A stretch of DNA of 50,160 bases, taken from Erysipelothrix sp. (GTDB lineage Bacteria; Bacillota_I; Bacilli_A; Erysipelotrichales; Erysipelotrichaceae). Positions 1 to 8,907 of the stretch are shown here, one piece after another; the stretch's first letter is position 1; each line of letters opens with the position of its first letter. Position numbers and translations under genes: made by a program. The DNA lies in contig JAAYHR010000051.1 in assembly GCA_012735275.1 (NCBI GenBank), forward strand, positions 1 through 50,160. The letters run 5' to 3'. Under the pieces are notes generated by a model. The model was not told the origin of the DNA. It saw only the letters and a program-made list of their open reading frames with translations, and searched no databases.

Positions 1-49
1 CACTTTAACCTTACGATGAGCGGTTGTACCATAGGGATACAACATTACA

Positions 50-78
50 ATTTTACCACTTATTTATAGCATAGTCAA
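50..78 (-). promoter_or_regulatory. Sigma-A type promoter at the window edge
   Basis: On the minus strand TTGACT (73-78) is separated by exactly 17 bases from TAAAAT (50-55). It points towards position 1, so it should serve a gene that lies mostly outside the window. An ATG at 45-43 opens a frame that runs to the edge (15 codons, beginning MLYPYGTTAH), but it would sit at the transcription start with no ribosome binding site. The downstream gene is not recognised. Confidence 0.5.
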
Positions 79-88
79 TCATTTCAGC

Positions 89-646
89 TTACAATATGAA
101 AAAACCAAGAAAGCCCGAAAGGATTATTATAAAGATTGGATTTGGTTTATACTTTCGCAAGATCCAAATGTATAATCCTAAAAGTATAAATTTCAAATAA
201 TTAATATCAAAGAGCGCAAAGTCTAAAACATTTGTATTAAATAGTGCTGTTAGCGTAATTCCAAAAGTAGCAAAAGCAACTAAGCCCACGACCGTTGGTC
301 TTAAACCATTTAAGACTGAGTTAACTACTTGTAAATTACGATATTTAAAATACACTTTCGCAAATAAGATAACGATTATAAATGATGGAAAGATGACACC
401 TGTTGTCGCAACTACACCACCGACAAAACCAAACAATTGATTTCCAACAAATGTTGAAGCATTAACCGCAATTGGTCCTGGCGTCATTTCTGATATAACA
501 ACCAAGTGTGAGAACTGCTCAAATGAGATCCAACCATGATTTTTAACAATTAGCGTTTCAATTAAAGGTAAGGATGCAACTCCACCACCAATTGTAAATA
601 AACCAATTTGAAAGAAGGCCCAAAATAATTTTAGTAACTCGATCAT
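89..646 (-). CDS. Chromate transporter family protein, short-chain half (second gene of pair)
   Basis: A 185-residue hydrophobic protein of the CHR (chromate ion transporter) family. The family hallmark FTIGGGVASLPLIE is near residues 17-30 and a second conserved block, EMTPGPIAVNASTFVG, is near 53-68; the rest is several membrane segments. Its start overlaps the stop of the preceding half-transporter by four bases (ATGA), so the two are translationally coupled and probably form a heterodimer, as known for short-chain CHR pairs in Bacillota. Substrate is inferred from the family only; many members have not been tested on chromate. Confidence 0.87.
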   Translation of the reverse strand: MIELLKLFWAFFQIGLFTIGGGVASLPLIETLIVKNHGWISFEQFSHLVVISEMTPGPIAVNASTFVGNQLFGFVGGVVATTGVIFPSFIIVILFAKVYFKYRNLQVVNSVLNGLRPTVVGLVAFATFGITLTALFNTNVLDFALFDINYLKFILLGLYIWILRKYKPNPIFIIILSGFLGFFIL

Positions 647-1212
647 TCTAAGTCACCTGCCTGCTTAAGTTTATACTTACGCTTAAAGTATAAGTAGCCC
701 GAAAAGCCACCCATAAAGATAATTAAGATAATATTTACACCCATGTAGGATGCAATAAAGACGATTGTCATGACAATTACTGAATATAATTTAAAGTCAT
801 CAATTGCTAACTTAGCTAAATCATAAACGACATCAATTAAGATTGCGGCAATCCCAATATTCATTGCCATTAAAATTTTTTGAATTATTAATGAAGCCAT
901 AAAGACTTCATAAAAGTATGAAATAACTGAAATAATAATTAAAGGTGGTAAGGCACTACCAATTACTGTAGTTAATGCGCCTCTAATTCCTGCTACCTTG
1001 TACCCAACCAATATTGAAGCATTGATTGTTAGAGCACCTGGTGAAGACTGAGCAATGGAAACTAAATCAAGCATTTCTGATTCTTCAATCCACGCTAATT
1101 CTTGAACAAATTTCTTTTTCATCAAAGGTACAATTACAAAACCCCCGCCAAATGTAAAGGCACTAAGGGAAAAAGAAGACGTAAATAATTTTAAATATAA
1201 ATTACCCTTCAT
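643..1212 (-). CDS. Chromate transporter family protein, short-chain half (first gene of pair)
   Basis: A 189-residue membrane protein and paralogue of the next gene. It shows FTFGGGFVIVPLMKK near residue 19 and SSPGALTINASILVGYK near 55, the two signature loops of the CHR family. Single-domain (about 190 aa) CHR proteins occur as tandem pairs that act together in the membrane. It starts 36 bases after the sensor kinase gene but has its own probable promoter in that gap, so it need not depend on the two-component operon. An export role for an oxyanion is family inference. Confidence 0.87.
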   Translation of the reverse strand: MKGNLYLKLFTSSFSLSAFTFGGGFVIVPLMKKKFVQELAWIEESEMLDLVSIAQSSPGALTINASILVGYKVAGIRGALTTVIGSALPPLIIISVISYFYEVFMASLIIQKILMAMNIGIAAILIDVVYDLAKLAIDDFKLYSVIVMTIVFIASYMGVNIILIIFMGGFSGYLYFKRKYKLKQAGDLE

Positions 1213-1228
1213 ACTATCACCACAGTCA

Positions 1229-1237
1229 ATTATAACA
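1229..1237 (-). promoter_or_regulatory. Extended -10 promoter for the chromate transporter pair
   Basis: The minus strand reads TGTTATAAT, an extended -10 element, in the 35-base gap between the kinase stop and the transporter start. No good -35 hexamer is seen 17 bases upstream. The predicted transcript would start only about 10 bases before the ATG, with GGTGAT as ribosome binding site. Confidence 0.45.
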
Positions 1238-1247
1238 CTTTAATTGA

Positions 1248-2666
1248 CTATTTTATAGGCGTCAGCGTGAAATAGAAGGTCGATCCTTGGTAGAGTTCAC
1301 TGATAACCCCTACCTCTTCACCATGAGCATTAATGATCGATTTCGAGATTGATAAGCCCAGTCCCGTTGAATTTCTTTCGCGGTGGAAGTTCTTATTTAG
1401 CTTATTATATCGCTCCCATATATCAGCCAGATCAGCTTCATCAATACCAATACCATCATCGATAACTTCAACATAAACCTTATCATCATGTGCACGCAGA
1501 TTAATTCTAACCTCTTTCGCTTTAGCATGTAATAAAGCATTATTTAAGAAGTTATAAACGACTTGATTAATCTTCGTCTCATCAGCCAAGACATTATAAT
1601 TGCCATCATAAGTAAAAGTAATATTGCCAGTAAAGTGTTCAACAGCCCTTTTAATTAAAGCATTTAAATTAAATTCAGCTAAGTTTAAGGAGAAATTACC
1701 TGATTCTAAAGTCGACAGCTCTAAGATATCTTTAATTAACTCATCTAAGTACAGTGCTTCTGAGCGAATAACATCTAAATGTTCCAAGAGTAACTTCTCA
1801 TCATTTTTAGAAAAGTCATCAATCATTTCCGAGTAAGCCAAAATCATTGTTAAAGGCGTACGAATATCATGTGACACATTGGCAATTAGATCCATTCTTT
1901 GCTCATCAATATGTTTAAGTTTATCAGTTGCATAGTTAAGTGAAGCCGCTAAGTCATTAAATTCATTATACCCCTCTTTGGTTTCGGTAAAGTTAATATC
2001 AAAATTACCATTAGCTAATTTACGAGCTTTCTCAGTCATGACGATAAATGGTTTAGCAACCTTACGAGAAATTAATAATGAAGCTAAAGTTGCGACAAGT
2101 AAGACAATAATCGTTAATGTAACAAATTGATTTTGAATTAAAACTAAGCCAGCTTTTTCAGGTGTAATTCTGGCATTAATTAAAATTGTAAACTTACCAA
2201 GATTTGGATGAATTTCACGGCCAAAGACTAACATCTCTGATCCATGTTCAACAAAAGCACTAGCTTCATGATTTTCACTCTCACGTAAACTCTTTTGAAA
2301 AGCAATAAAGTCAAACTCTTGATCAGTATTTGATGAGAGGATATAACAGCCAGAGCCAATCCCATTAAACTCAGTCACATTATTAAATTCATCGACAATA
2401 ATTAAACACAGAGAATTATCACGAGCAACTTGCTCAAGTAGTGAGAGTGGTTTATTATCGGTAATCATATTTTCAATTGAATCAGTTATTGTTTGGACTG
2501 AATTGATTTTCGCATTACGATAATAAGGAGTAATTAGTGATAGTTGTAAGAACCATAAAACTAAAAGGATAACTGAAGCAAACACAGTAAAAATAAGCCA
2601 TGCCTGAAAAGTTATACCTTTAGTAAATTTATTAAATTTAGTCTTCAAAACGATAGCCGATTCCAC
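1248..2666 (-). CDS. Membrane sensor histidine kinase
   Basis: A 472-residue two-component kinase. It has a membrane segment near 22-44, an extracytoplasmic sensor region of about 135 residues, a second membrane segment near 181-200, and a HAMP linker to about 255. The H-box NVSHDIRTPLT carries the phospho-accepting His266; the N-box NFLNNALLHA, the G1 box DDGIGI and the G2 box GLGLSI form the ATPase. It overlaps the response regulator gene by 29 bases, so the pair is co-translated. The start is ambiguous: GTG at 2666 or TTG at 2648, neither with a strong ribosome binding site. The signal is unknown. Confidence 0.93.
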   Translation of the reverse strand: MESAIVLKTKFNKFTKGITFQAWLIFTVFASVILLVLWFLQLSLITPYYRNAKINSVQTITDSIENMITDNKPLSLLEQVARDNSLCLIIVDEFNNVTEFNGIGSGCYILSSNTDQEFDFIAFQKSLRESENHEASAFVEHGSEMLVFGREIHPNLGKFTILINARITPEKAGLVLIQNQFVTLTIIVLLVATLASLLISRKVAKPFIVMTEKARKLANGNFDINFTETKEGYNEFNDLAASLNYATDKLKHIDEQRMDLIANVSHDIRTPLTMILAYSEMIDDFSKNDEKLLLEHLDVIRSEALYLDELIKDILELSTLESGNFSLNLAEFNLNALIKRAVEHFTGNITFTYDGNYNVLADETKINQVVYNFLNNALLHAKAKEVRINLRAHDDKVYVEVIDDGIGIDEADLADIWERYNKLNKNFHRERNSTGLGLSISKSIINAHGEEVGVISELYQGSTFYFTLTPIK

Positions 2667-3303
2667 GGACAGTTACAATAAACTTACGATACTCTTGTAA
2701 GTTAGAACGTAACATTTTAATATGCGTATCAATCGTACGATCATCACCAAAATAATCATAGTTCCATAGTTCCGTTAAAAAACGCTCACGGGTAACGACT
2801 TTATTCTTATTTAAGATTAAGAAATGCAGTACTTCAAACTCTTTTGGTGTTAAGTGGACGATTTCGCCATTAACTTCAACGATATGTGAGTCAACATCAA
2901 CCTTTAAGCCTTCAAATTGGAAGACCTTGTGACTAACGGTTTGACTATCACGGCGAAGAATTGCCGAAATACGCGCCATTAATTCTTTAACTGAAAATGG
3001 CTTAGTGACATAATCATCAACTCCAAGTTCAAAGCCATATAATTTATCATACTCTTCTTGACGTGCTGATAACATAATTACTGGAGTATCAGACGTTTCA
3101 CGAATACGCTTTAAGGTTGAGAAACCATCAAGCTTTGGCATCATTATATCTAAAATTAAAATGTCATATTTATTTTCTAAGACTAAGTCGATGGCCTCTA
3201 GTCCATTACTAGCATGCGTAACTTCATAACCTTCATTTTTCGCATATGTTGCGATAACATTTCTAATTCTTTCTTCATCATCGACAATTAAAATTTTATA
3301 CAT
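2638..3303 (-). CDS. OmpR/PhoB-family response regulator
   Basis: A 221-residue regulator with an N-terminal receiver domain (acidic pocket DDE at 8-10, phosphorylation site Asp52 in LILDIMMPKLDG, Lys101 in TKPF) and a C-terminal winged helix (LTPKEFEVLHFL, then VTVRGIGYRFED at the end). It begins 9 bases after the dnaE stop behind GTGAGTGATT, so it is probably transcribed with dnaE as well as with the kinase that follows. Target genes cannot be read from the sequence. Confidence 0.95.
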   Translation of the reverse strand: MYKILIVDDEERIRNVIATYAKNEGYEVTHASNGLEAIDLVLENKYDILILDIMMPKLDGFSTLKRIRETSDTPVIMLSARQEEYDKLYGFELGVDDYVTKPFSVKELMARISAILRRDSQTVSHKVFQFEGLKVDVDSHIVEVNGEIVHLTPKEFEVLHFLILNKNKVVTRERFLTELWNYDYFGDDRTIDTHIKMLRSNLQEYRKFIVTVRGIGYRFED

Positions 3304-3311
3304 CTAATCAC

Positions 3312-6300
3312 TCACTTTCTTATTTCGATTCGATCAACTAAGATTGAATCTTTTTGATTTATTTTACCACTGATGGTTACATACTGATCGATCTTTAAAT
3401 CATCAGCAACTAATTTATATACATTGGGCATTAAGACAATATCAATTGAACTAGTTTCATCATCAAGCGCAATAAATGCCATCAGATCGCCATACTTAGT
3501 GCGGTGGGTCTTAACCTTCTTAACTAAACCAAGTAAGTTTCGCGTTCGCTTGCTTTGCTTAACACTTAGAATTGAATCACCTTGATAATTAATTGATTCT
3601 TTATACTCACTAATTGGATGGGTCGATAAATAGAGTCCCAAGTAATGTTTTTCCATTTCCATTTCTTTAAATGAGTCTTTAGCGAGCTTTCGCATTTGTG
3701 GCTTTGAGACAATATCGAAGTCTAAACGGACTGGCTCAACATCAACCTTTACTAAGTTAGCATACATATAGGCTTGATCTAACATACTAATCATCGTCGT
3801 ACGATTATAATCAAATAAATCTAATGCACCAGCATAAATCAAGGCTTCCACAATCCCTTTTGAAATACCAATTAAGTTTGAGCGAGCAATAAAATCAAAG
3901 TAATCTGTAAAGAGACCTTGAGAGCGCTCTGCTAGTAATTTATTAACGATGGCCTTACCAATCCCCTTAATTGAAGATAGTGGAAAGAGAATCGAATTAT
4001 TACTCTTAATATATTCATTTTGACTATAGTTAATATTTGGTCCAAAGATATTAATTCCAACTTGCTTAGAAGCTTGGACATACTCACTAGTTTTACTATC
4101 AGCGCCCAGACTTCCATTTAATAGTGCTAAGTAGAACTCTAAATAATGATTAGCCTTTAAATAAGCCATTTGATATGCAATCAACCCGTAAGCATAGGAA
4201 TGGGCTTTGTTAAATCCGTAGTTTGAGAACTCTTCAATTAGATCATAGATTTGAACAGCTAAGGTCTTAGTATAGCCCATTTTTAATGATCCTAAAATAA
4301 ATTCTTCCCGCATTGAGACTAGAAGATCAGCTTGTTTGGAAGCCATGGCTTTACGCATGATATCGGCTTTTGCCAATGAGAAGTTAGCCATTACTTGCGC
4401 TATTTGCATAATCTGCTCCTGATAAACAATGACCCCATAAGTTTCTGCTAAGATTGGCTCAAGCTTCTTATGCATATAAACAATTTTACTTGGATCTTTA
4501 CGATTTTCTAAAAAGGTTGGTATATTTTTTACTGGACCTGGACGATAAAGTGCGATAGCCGCAACCAGTTCCGTATACTTACTTGGTCCCATATCTTTAA
4601 TTAATTTACTCATACCATATGATTCAAGTTGAAAGATCCCAGCTGTGTCGCCTGATTGGAGCAGTTCAAAAGTTTTTTGATCGTTAAGTGGAATCTTTAG
4701 AATCTCAAAGTTTTCAATTGAACTCGCAACTTCCGCAATGATGGCTAAGTTTCTTAGTCCAAGCAGATCGATCTTATTTAAACCTAGCTCTTCTAAGTAG
4801 TTCATTGAGTATTGCGAAACACTAGTATCCGCCCTTCTAATTATGGGAACATGTTTATAGATTGAATCGGCTGATAAGACAATACCGGCCGCATGAATCG
4901 AAGTATGACGGTTTAAACCTTCAAGTTTCGAGGCTAATTTATATAATTGGCTTAACTTATTATCATTATCAATTTCTTTTTTAAACTTATTACTATATTT
5001 ATAAGTATCGGCTAAGGTTGTTTGTTTTGATTCTTTAATTAAGTTTGATAAAGCATCTAATTTGTATGAAGGAATCATTAAGGCCTTACCAACATCTCTT
5101 AAAGCTTGGCGTGCCGCAAAGGTTCCAAATGTAACAATCTGCGCTACATGATCATAACCATACTTTGATACAACATAATCAATAATATCTTGACGACGAT
5201 TATCAGGAAAATCAATATCAATATCGGGTAGTGAAATACATTCTGGATTTAAGAATCTTTCAAATAGTAAACTATTTTCAATTGGATCAATATGGGTAAT
5301 CCCTAAAACATAAGCCACGAGTGAGCCTGCTGAAGATCCACGACCGGGTCCAACATAAATATCATTTTTTCGCGCAAATAAAATAATGTCATAAACAATT
5401 AAGAAATAATCAGCAAAACCCATCTGATTAATAATTGATAGTTCATATTTTAAACGTTCACTATATTCATAACTTACTTGGTTATTACGGCGTAGTTCTA
5501 AGCCTTTAACACAAAGACTAACTAGATAGTCTTCACTTGCTAAATTATTCGGACTTGCAAATTTAGGTAACTTAGCTTTTTCTAAAGTGTTGAAGTTTAC
5601 GTTACATTTATTCGCAATCACAATCGTATTATCAATATCAGCCTGATCATAAAAGCGCTCTATTAATTCCTTACTTAAAAAGAAGTTCTTCTCATTAACG
5701 TAATTGGCATGATCATTAAATGGTCGATTGTACTTTAATGCAGTAGATAACTTCTTTAAATCTTTATCTGCTTCCTCTAAAAAATCAACTTTAGGAAGTG
5801 CAACTGTTTCAATCTTTAAACTATGACATAAAAGTTTAAGTTCATCATTATCAATCTTCCATTTATTTGATGAGTTATTGGAAATTCCAATATAGAAATC
5901 CTTAAGCTTGGCTTGATATAACTCTAAGTAAGCTTTCGTATTAACTTGCTCACTCTCAATTATCCCACCCTCACCATAAATAATCACAACCGCATTTTGA
6001 CTAAACTTAGCTAACTCATTAAATGAGTTTTCATAATCATCACTATTAAGTAAACTAGAATATTCTAAAAGGTCTAAATAAGCTTGATTATCTTTGGCAT
6101 ATAATAAGTATGTAATTGGATCTGGTTCAGTTAGTTCAACACGTAGTGAGTAGATTGGTTTAATATTGTATTTTTCGGCATACATTTTTAATTCCATTAA
6201 GTTATGGAGATTATCTAAATCATTAATTGCTAAAGCAGCATAGTTAAAAGAATGAGCAGTCTTCACAATATCCTGAACACTCATTACCCCATCTAAAAAA

Positions 6301-6335
6301 GAATATGAACTTTTAACATCTAAGAGAGCAAACAT
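3312..6335 (-). CDS. dnaE: DNA polymerase III alpha subunit, DnaE type
   Basis: A 1007-residue C-family polymerase, rather short for DnaE (about 1100 in Bacillus). Order: a PHP-like domain at 1-200, the polymerase core with GPGRGSSAGSLVAYVLG near 330-345 and catalytic aspartates in PDIDIDF (371-375), the helix-hairpin region, and a C-terminal OB fold near 930-990. The PHP domain is degenerate: the usual His-x-x-His at the N-terminus reads LLDVKSS and the next metal motif reads INDLDN, so metal binding is probably lost. There is no exonuclease insertion, so this is DnaE and not PolC. nrnA lies next to dnaE in Bacillus too. Confidence 0.96.
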   Translation of the reverse strand: MFALLDVKSSYSFLDGVMSVQDIVKTAHSFNYAALAINDLDNLHNLMELKMYAEKYNIKPIYSLRVELTEPDPITYLLYAKDNQAYLDLLEYSSLLNSDDYENSFNELAKFSQNAVVIIYGEGGIIESEQVNTKAYLELYQAKLKDFYIGISNNSSNKWKIDNDELKLLCHSLKIETVALPKVDFLEEADKDLKKLSTALKYNRPFNDHANYVNEKNFFLSKELIERFYDQADIDNTIVIANKCNVNFNTLEKAKLPKFASPNNLASEDYLVSLCVKGLELRRNNQVSYEYSERLKYELSIINQMGFADYFLIVYDIILFARKNDIYVGPGRGSSAGSLVAYVLGITHIDPIENSLLFERFLNPECISLPDIDIDFPDNRRQDIIDYVVSKYGYDHVAQIVTFGTFAARQALRDVGKALMIPSYKLDALSNLIKESKQTTLADTYKYSNKFKKEIDNDNKLSQLYKLASKLEGLNRHTSIHAAGIVLSADSIYKHVPIIRRADTSVSQYSMNYLEELGLNKIDLLGLRNLAIIAEVASSIENFEILKIPLNDQKTFELLQSGDTAGIFQLESYGMSKLIKDMGPSKYTELVAAIALYRPGPVKNIPTFLENRKDPSKIVYMHKKLEPILAETYGVIVYQEQIMQIAQVMANFSLAKADIMRKAMASKQADLLVSMREEFILGSLKMGYTKTLAVQIYDLIEEFSNYGFNKAHSYAYGLIAYQMAYLKANHYLEFYLALLNGSLGADSKTSEYVQASKQVGINIFGPNINYSQNEYIKSNNSILFPLSSIKGIGKAIVNKLLAERSQGLFTDYFDFIARSNLIGISKGIVEALIYAGALDLFDYNRTTMISMLDQAYMYANLVKVDVEPVRLDFDIVSKPQMRKLAKDSFKEMEMEKHYLGLYLSTHPISEYKESINYQGDSILSVKQSKRTRNLLGLVKKVKTHRTKYGDLMAFIALDDETSSIDIVLMPNVYKLVADDLKIDQYVTISGKINQKDSILVDRIEIRK

Positions 6336-6356
6336 ATATACCTACTTTCTAATCAT

Positions 6357-6365
6357 ATTATAGCA
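6357..6365 (-). promoter_or_regulatory. Extended -10 promoter of dnaE
   Basis: The minus strand reads TGCTATAAT 22 bases before the dnaE ATG, in the gap after the nrnA terminator. The -35 region is weak, which is typical where the TG extension is present. The same nine bases precede rpmG, fmt, cspA and degV. Confidence 0.65.
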
Positions 6366-6400
6366 TTTATAAGCTTACAGTAGCCACTGGATAGTCAGGC

Positions 6401-6434
6401 AAATAAAAAATGAAGCAATATTATTGCTCCATTT
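6401..6434 (-). terminator. Intrinsic terminator after nrnA
   Basis: On the minus strand a 12-bp stem with one G-T pair (AAATGGAGCAAT / ATTGCTTCATTT), a three-base loop and a T-rich tail. It closes the smc-ftsY-ylxM-ackA-nrnA operon and separates it from dnaE. Confidence 0.85.
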
Positions 6435-6442
6435 TATATTCA

Positions 6443-7378
6443 TTATTTACTTACTGCTAGTAAATCATTAATTATATCTGCTTTGCTAACTGGAGTAAGA
6501 TTTTTTACGCCAGATGCTTGAAGATGTCCACCGCCACCATAGAGGCTCGCAATCGCATTAATGTTTATACCATGTGATCTTAGTGATCCTGAGTAAAGTT
6601 CTGGTTCAACCTCAATAAAAAGTCCCCAAACTTTTAAGCCTTTTATTGGTCGCATTACATTGACCAAAAACTTAACTTCTTGAACATCAAGATTATACTC
6701 ACTTAAATCAGCTTGGCTAATTTCTAAGTAAGCGAAACTATCACTGACATAAGTAATTTTACTTGTGGCATAAGCTTGAAATTTAAAGACTTGTAGATCA
6801 ACTTGTCTTAATTTTTGACTTATCTCTGATGGATTAATTTCTGATTCCATTAGGTAAGCTGCCATCATAAATGTTTTTGAATTAACTGATGAGATTGAGA
6901 AACCTTGTGTATCAGACGCTATTCCTGAATATAGATTATAAGCTGCCTCATAAACTAAGGCTTGATCATTTGACCAGGCTTTTAATAATTCAGTAACGAT
7001 TTCAGCACATGATGATCTTTTCTCATCAACTAAATTAATAACACCATAATTATCGACTGGTAAGTGATGATCAATTTTAATAATCTTATCAGTATGAACA
7101 TAGAACTTACCTGAGATGCGCTCTTGATTAGCGGTATCTACAATAATCGCTAAGGCCCCTTTGTACTGACCTTCACTTAGATCATGTGGCTCTGGATAGA
7201 CGCCAGCATAGCCCTTAGTTTCATCACCAACAGCATATATTTCTTTATGTGGATATTTGTCCTTTAAGAAGTAGTATAAGCCCCACTGTGAACCTAGTGC
7301 ATCTCCATCACCTTCAAGATGACGAAATATAATAATTTTGTCGTACTCTTCAACTAAGTTGATTATAGACTCAGTCAT
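6443..7378 (-). CDS. nrnA: DHH-family oligoribonuclease / pAp phosphatase
   Basis: A 311-residue DHH/DHHA1 phosphoesterase. Metal ligands are visible as RHLEGDGDALGS (His20, Asp24, Asp26), Asp81 in IIVDTA and the DHH triad at 103-105; the C-terminal DHHA1 domain carries GGGGHLQASG. NrnA-type enzymes degrade two- to five-base RNAs and cyclic-di-nucleotide products and can dephosphorylate pAp. The first motif has Glu-Gly where Bacillus NrnA has Pro-Asp-Pro-type residues, a mild variation. It follows ackA with one base between stop and start, so it is the last gene of the smc operon. Confidence 0.88.
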   Translation of the reverse strand: MTESIINLVEEYDKIIIFRHLEGDGDALGSQWGLYYFLKDKYPHKEIYAVGDETKGYAGVYPEPHDLSEGQYKGALAIIVDTANQERISGKFYVHTDKIIKIDHHLPVDNYGVINLVDEKRSSCAEIVTELLKAWSNDQALVYEAAYNLYSGIASDTQGFSISSVNSKTFMMAAYLMESEINPSEISQKLRQVDLQVFKFQAYATSKITYVSDSFAYLEISQADLSEYNLDVQEVKFLVNVMRPIKGLKVWGLFIEVEPELYSGSLRSHGININAIASLYGGGGHLQASGVKNLTPVSKADIINDLLAVSK

Positions 7379-7379
7379 T

Positions 7380-8576
7380 TTATAAGCCTAGTAATCGTTT
7401 AGTATCTTGAGCAATCATTAATTCTTCATCAGTTGGAATAATGAATACTTTAACTTCTGAATCAGCTTCAGATAGTTCAACTTCAATTCCACGAACTTCA
7501 GAGTTTAGTTTATGATTAAACTTAATTTTTAGTGCTTCGGAAACATTATCAATAACACGTGCTCTTACACCCGCATCATTTTCACCAATCCCAGCTGTGA
7601 AGACAATTGCGTCAACATGACCTAAGTGAATAAAGTAAGTTCCAATATAGTTAGCTATTTTATATGCATACATATCTGAAGTTAGAACAGCACGTTCTTG
7701 TCCAGCATTTGTTGCATCTTCAATTTCACGCGCATCATTTGATAGTCCAGAAATACCAAGCATTCCTGATTCATGATTATAAATACGCATTTGATCATCA
7801 ACTGATAAACCAGTTTTTTCAAGTAAGTATGGGAAGACCGCTGGATCAACATCACCCGTACGCGTTCCCATCATTACACCTGCTAAAGGAGTGAAGCCCA
7901 TTGATGTATCAATTACTTTACCGCCCTTAATAGCTGCCAGTGATGCTCCATTACCTAAGTGACAAACAATTGTATTAACGTCTTCAATATCTTTGTTTAA
8001 TAACTCAGCTGTACGTTTTGCAATGTATTTGTGTGAAGTACCATGCATACCATACTTACGAACTTGATAGTCTTCATAGTATTCATATGGTAGTGCATAT
8101 AAGAATGCTTTTGGCTCCATTGTTTGATGGAATGCCGTATCGAAGACAAATGTGTGACGAGCTTCTTTTAGAACCTCTTTAAAAGCATAGTATCCTGTTA
8201 AGTTTGCTGGATTATGTAATGGTGCTAATGATGATAATGCATCAACTTTTGCAATTGCATCTTCACTAACCACGACTGAATCTTCAAAGTCTTCACCACC
8301 ATGAACTACACGGTGACCAACACCTTTAATTTCATCAAGGTTTTTTACACTTGAGAATTCTAAGATATCAGCTAAAGCAATCGCAACTGCAGCTTTATGG
8401 TCTAAGATTTCTAATACTTTTTTCTCTTTGACACCATCTGCCTTGATTGTTGCTATTGCATCTTCTTTTCCAATTCGCTCAATAATCCCACTAGCTAAAA
8501 CATTAAAAGTATCGGCATCAAATACTTGATATTTTAATGATGAACTTCCTGCATTTACTGCTAAAATTTTATTCAT
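7380..8576 (-). CDS. ackA: Acetate kinase
   Basis: A 398-residue acetate kinase, normal family length, converting acetyl phosphate and ADP to acetate and ATP in the cytoplasm. Signatures: VNAGSSSLKYQVFD at the N-terminus, the second motif around MGFTPLAGVMMGTRTGDVDP, and HLGNGAS for phosphate binding; FDTAFHQTM and HNPANL line the substrate pocket. It sits between ylxM and nrnA with a clear AGGAGA ribosome binding site. No phosphotransacetylase gene lies in the window. Placement in an smc-ftsY operon is not the usual Bacillus context. Confidence 0.97.
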   Translation of the reverse strand: MNKILAVNAGSSSLKYQVFDADTFNVLASGIIERIGKEDAIATIKADGVKEKKVLEILDHKAAVAIALADILEFSSVKNLDEIKGVGHRVVHGGEDFEDSVVVSEDAIAKVDALSSLAPLHNPANLTGYYAFKEVLKEARHTFVFDTAFHQTMEPKAFLYALPYEYYEDYQVRKYGMHGTSHKYIAKRTAELLNKDIEDVNTIVCHLGNGASLAAIKGGKVIDTSMGFTPLAGVMMGTRTGDVDPAVFPYLLEKTGLSVDDQMRIYNHESGMLGISGLSNDAREIEDATNAGQERAVLTSDMYAYKIANYIGTYFIHLGHVDAIVFTAGIGENDAGVRARVIDNVSEALKIKFNHKLNSEVRGIEVELSEADSEVKVFIIPTDEELMIAQDTKRLLGL

Positions 8577-8586
8577 ACTTTCTCCT

Positions 8587-8907
8587 TTATTCTATTTCTT
8601 CTAATAACTCCACAATTTCATCCACCTGATCAATTTTTAAATCTTTTAATTTTTTGTACTGCTCTGAACGTAAAGTAAACTTAGAAAATACTTTTAACTT
8701 ACTTTCATAGTGTTCCAATAAATCTTCCGATCGCTTAATTGCATCAAAAACGGCGGCACGACTAACTTTGTTATTAGTCGCAATTTCACTTATTGATAAA
8801 TCTTCTTCATAATAGCTAACCATTATTTCTTGTTGTTTATCGGTTAATAGTTTACCATACCAAGCAAATAGATTGTTGAAATATTCGCTATTTTCTAACA
8901 TTTTCAA
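8587..8907 (-). CDS. ylxM: YlxM-family helix-turn-helix protein, SRP-associated
   Basis: A 106-residue helix-turn-helix protein with the sigma-factor region 4-like pattern of YlxM/p13 (LTDKQQEIMVSYYEEDLSIS, then a recognition helix NKVSRAAVFDAIKR). In Bacillota and streptococci YlxM genes sit with ffh or ftsY, and the protein is thought to modulate signal recognition particle activity. Here it overlaps the end of ftsY by 20 bases, which supports the assignment. Function at the SRP is family knowledge, not visible here. Confidence 0.88.
   Translation of the reverse strand: MKMLENSEYFNNLFAWYGKLLTDKQQEIMVSYYEEDLSISEIATNNKVSRAAVFDAIKRSEDLLEHYESKLKVFSKFTLRSEQYKKLKDLKIDQVDEIVELLEEIE

Noticed and set aside
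1-69. Plus-strand frame ending TTYL at the left edge
   Set aside because: Short, no homology recognised, and it lies over a good minus-strand promoter.
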